A stretch of DNA of 15,743 nt from Desulfobacteraceae bacterium. GTDB lineage: Bacteria; Desulfobacterota; Desulfobacteria; Desulfobacterales; Desulfosalsimonadaceae. A model generated the notes under the pieces. That model had not been told where the DNA came from, did no database searches, and saw nothing but the letters and a program-made list of their open reading frames with translations. The position numbers and the translations under genes are program-made. Positions 14,047 through 15,743 of this stretch are shown here, piece by piece (positions within the stretch are counted from its first letter, which is position 1; each line of letters begins with the position of its first letter). The stretch is from contig JAGXHH010000108.1 of assembly GCA_024636355.1 (NCBI GenBank), positions 1 through 15,743 of the forward strand, read 5' to 3'.

Positions 14047-15336
14047 ATGACCCAACTCGAAGCAGCCCGGCAAGGGCGAACGACTGACGAAATGCTGCAG
14101 GTGGCCGAAAGCGAAGGGCTGCCGGCCGAAACCATACGTGAGCGGGTTGCGGCAGGAACGGTCGTGATTCCCAAAAACGTCAACCGCACGTTTGCAGCCA
14201 GAGGAATCGGCAAGGGCTTGACGACCAAGGTGAATGCCAATATCGGCACCTCGCCCAGCCATTTCGATATGCCGGAAGAACTCGCCAAGCTCGACGCTGC
14301 CGTTGCCGCCGGCGCCGATGCAATTATGGATCTCTCCACCGGCGGAGATCTGGACGCTATGTTTAAATCAGTGCTCGACCGCTCCCCGGTGATGGTCGGC
14401 ACCGTACCGATCTACAAATCTGTCAGCCGGCGAATGGTCGCCGGGGAGCCCTGCATCGAACTGACCGCCGATGATATTTTCGAGGAAATCGAGGCCCAGG
14501 GAAAAGCCGGCGTCGATTTTGTCACTGTCCACTGCGGCATCACCCGGCACTCGCTGCAGGTGTTAAAAGGCTGTGGACGGCTGATGGGGATGGTGTCACG
14601 CGGCGGCAGCCTGATGGCCGAGTGGATCACCCATCATGATGCCGAAAACCCGCTGTATGCCGAATACGACCGGCTGCTCGACATCGCGCGCACCTATGAC
14701 ATCGCCCTGTCGCTCGGCGACGGGCTGCGGCCCGGCACGATTTTCGATGCCGAAGACCGGGCTCAGCTTACTGAATTGATCATTCTCGGCGAGCTTGCCG
14801 AAAGAGCCCGGCAAGCCGGCGTCCAGGTGATGATCGAGGGTCCCGGGCACGTGCCGCTGTCAAAGATTGCCGCCGACATGCGCCAGCAGAAACGCATATG
14901 CGGCGAAGCCCCCTATTACGTGCTCGGGCCGCTGCCGACCGATATCGCCGCCGGACACGACCACATTGCCGGTGCTATCGGCGGAGCCATTGCTGCGGCT
15001 GCCGGGGCGGATTTTCTCTGCTACGTCACCCCGGCCGAACACCTGTCCCTGCCCGGCGTGGCCGAAGTACGGGAGGGCGTAATCGCCTCCAAGATTGCCG
15101 GCCACATCGGCGACCTGGAAAAAGGGATCGCCTCGGCCTGGGAAAAGGACCGGCAGATGTCGGCCGCCCGCAACCGGTTTGACTGGCAGGGGGTGTTCGC
15201 CCAGGCCCTCGATCCGGTAAAAGCCCGCGCCATGCGCGACCGGAGCGAGGACAAGGACCGGGATGTATGCACCATGTGCGGCGATTTCTGTGCGCTTAAG
15301 ACCTATCAGCGGGCGCTGGATGCGGAGAAAAAATAA
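14047..15336 (+). CDS. thiC: Phosphomethylpyrimidine synthase ThiC
   Basis: ThiC is a non-classical radical SAM enzyme that rearranges aminoimidazole ribotide to HMP-phosphate, the pyrimidine half of thiamin. The 429-residue product is the short form, lacking the N-terminal extension of the roughly 600-residue enterobacterial type. Conserved blocks are VNANIGTSP, SRGGSLMAEW, SLGDGLRPG, EGPGHVPL, GPLPTDIAAGHDHI and CYVTPAEHL. The C-terminal cluster motif is CTMCGDFC (C408, C411, C415), a CX2CX3C spacing, one residue tighter than the CX2CX4C of E. coli ThiC. I chose the ATG at 14047, with AGGA at 14034-14037; a TTG at 14023 is less likely. It follows thi4 after the palindrome and probably shares its riboswitch-controlled transcript. 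No terminator T-tract follows. Confidence 0.96.
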   Translation: MTQLEAARQGRTTDEMLQVAESEGLPAETIRERVAAGTVVIPKNVNRTFAARGIGKGLTTKVNANIGTSPSHFDMPEELAKLDAAVAAGADAIMDLSTGGDLDAMFKSVLDRSPVMVGTVPIYKSVSRRMVAGEPCIELTADDIFEEIEAQGKAGVDFVTVHCGITRHSLQVLKGCGRLMGMVSRGGSLMAEWITHHDAENPLYAEYDRLLDIARTYDIALSLGDGLRPGTIFDAEDRAQLTELIILGELAERARQAGVQVMIEGPGHVPLSKIAADMRQQKRICGEAPYYVLGPLPTDIAAGHDHIAGAIGGAIAAAAGADFLCYVTPAEHLSLPGVAEVREGVIASKIAGHIGDLEKGIASAWEKDRQMSAARNRFDWQGVFAQALDPVKARAMRDRSEDKDRDVCTMCGDFCALKTYQRALDAEKK

Positions 15337-15368
15337 AAACTATTTCTGCTTTGACCGAATAACGGAGA

Positions 15369-15743
15369 GGGTTGCCCGTAGGGGCAACCCCCTGGAGTTT
15401 GGACATTGTGCCCCATCCCGGAAGGGCGATTCGTGAATCGCCCCTACACCGTGAGGTCGGGAATAGAATATCTCCATTTTCCTGTCATGCAATGGATTGA
15501 TTCATTTTGACGATTTCGGCAACGCGTATTTTACGAGGGTCATTCGTAGGGGCGATTCACGAATCGCCCCCGGGCGGGGATTATCCCCGCCCGGTCGGGT
15601 TTCCAACCCGATATGGTCGGGATTCACATCCCGACGAGAGTTTCCCGTAGGGGCAACCCCCGTGGTTGCCCTTGTTTGACCTGCGCATGTCCGGGGCAAC
15701 CGGGTTAACCGACCAGGGCAGGCACGGGGGCCTGCCCCTACGC
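15369..15743. repeat. Cluster of GTAG-type palindromic (REP/BIME-like) repeats
   Basis: No gene is seen in this 3' end. Palindromes occur at 15369-15390 (GGGTTGCC stem around GTA), 15424-15443, 15550-15569, 15570-15594 (11-bp CCGGGCGGGGA stem), 15595-15611, 15616-15635, 15651-15671 and 15716-15737. GTAG heads or CTAC ends occur at 15378, 15444, 15546, 15647 and 15738. The 24-nt segments 15424-15447 and 15546-15569 are exact inverted copies. The 18-mer CCCGTAGGGGCAACCCCC occurs at 15375-15392 and 15644-15661. Short frames here are repeat-derived and not genes. The cluster runs off the right edge. Confidence 0.85.

Noticed and set aside
15497..15699. Two 60-65-codon frames on opposite strands in the 3' repeat region
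   Set aside because: Both are translations of the palindromic repeats (for example RGDSRIAPGRG-like strings), with no start signal; such repeat-derived frames are frequent misannotations.
15369..15743. CRISPR array
   Set aside because: Repeats are palindromic, differ in sequence, occur in both orientations and lack regular unique spacers; no cas genes are nearby.
1..15743. A novel defence, toxin-antitoxin or mobile genetic system
   Set aside because: All sizeable genes belong to conserved core families with usual synteny; no transposase, integrase, toxin or reverse transcriptase signature was seen on either strand.

Overview
The window reads as chromosome from a Gram-negative anaerobe, most likely a member of the Desulfobacterota (delta-type sulfate reducers, Desulfobacterales-like). 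This is inferred from gene order, protein style and moderate-to-high GC content, not from a search. The clues are the run rimP-nusA-infB-DUF503-rbfA-nrnA-truB-rpsO-pnp-dut, a short-form ThiC, and an archaeal-type Thi4 in place of the ThiG/ThiS thiazole route.

Layout. Positions 1-207 hold no convincing gene, but a good sigma70-type promoter precedes tRNA-Gly(CCC) at 208-283. A strong intrinsic terminator (357-380) follows. Positions 411-10763 are one co-directional information-processing cluster: rimP, nusA, infB, a DUF503 gene, rbfA, nrnA, truB, rpsO and pnp. Many junctions overlap (rimP/nusA 7 nt, DUF503/rbfA 4 nt, rbfA/nrnA 35 nt). The cluster covers 30S maturation (RimP, RbfA, S15), transcription elongation and termination (NusA), initiation (IF2), tRNA pseudouridine 55 (TruB) and RNA decay (PNPase, and NrnA for the short leftovers). 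A perfect 12-bp hairpin lies between rpsO and pnp. Two hairpins, the second an intrinsic terminator, close the block after pnp.

Next come dut and an overlapping metallo-beta-lactamase-fold hydrolase gene (11039-12324). Convergent to them is a MaoC-like hot-dog hydratase gene on the minus strand (12333-12800). Positions 12873-15336 are a thiamin unit: a promoter, a TPP riboswitch with a visible terminator/antiterminator arrangement, thi4 (thiazole branch) and thiC (pyrimidine branch). A 40-nt-arm AT-rich inverted repeat separates thi4 from thiC.

The right end (about 15369-15743) has no gene. It is a dense mosaic of GC-rich palindromes, several flanked by GTAG/CTAC, which looks like a REP/BIME-type cluster.

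Most of the window is conserved housekeeping, and I do not see a credible new defence or mobile system. The parts most worth a second look are the histidine-type Thi4, the riboswitch expression platform, the two repeat structures and the rpsO-pnp hairpin.
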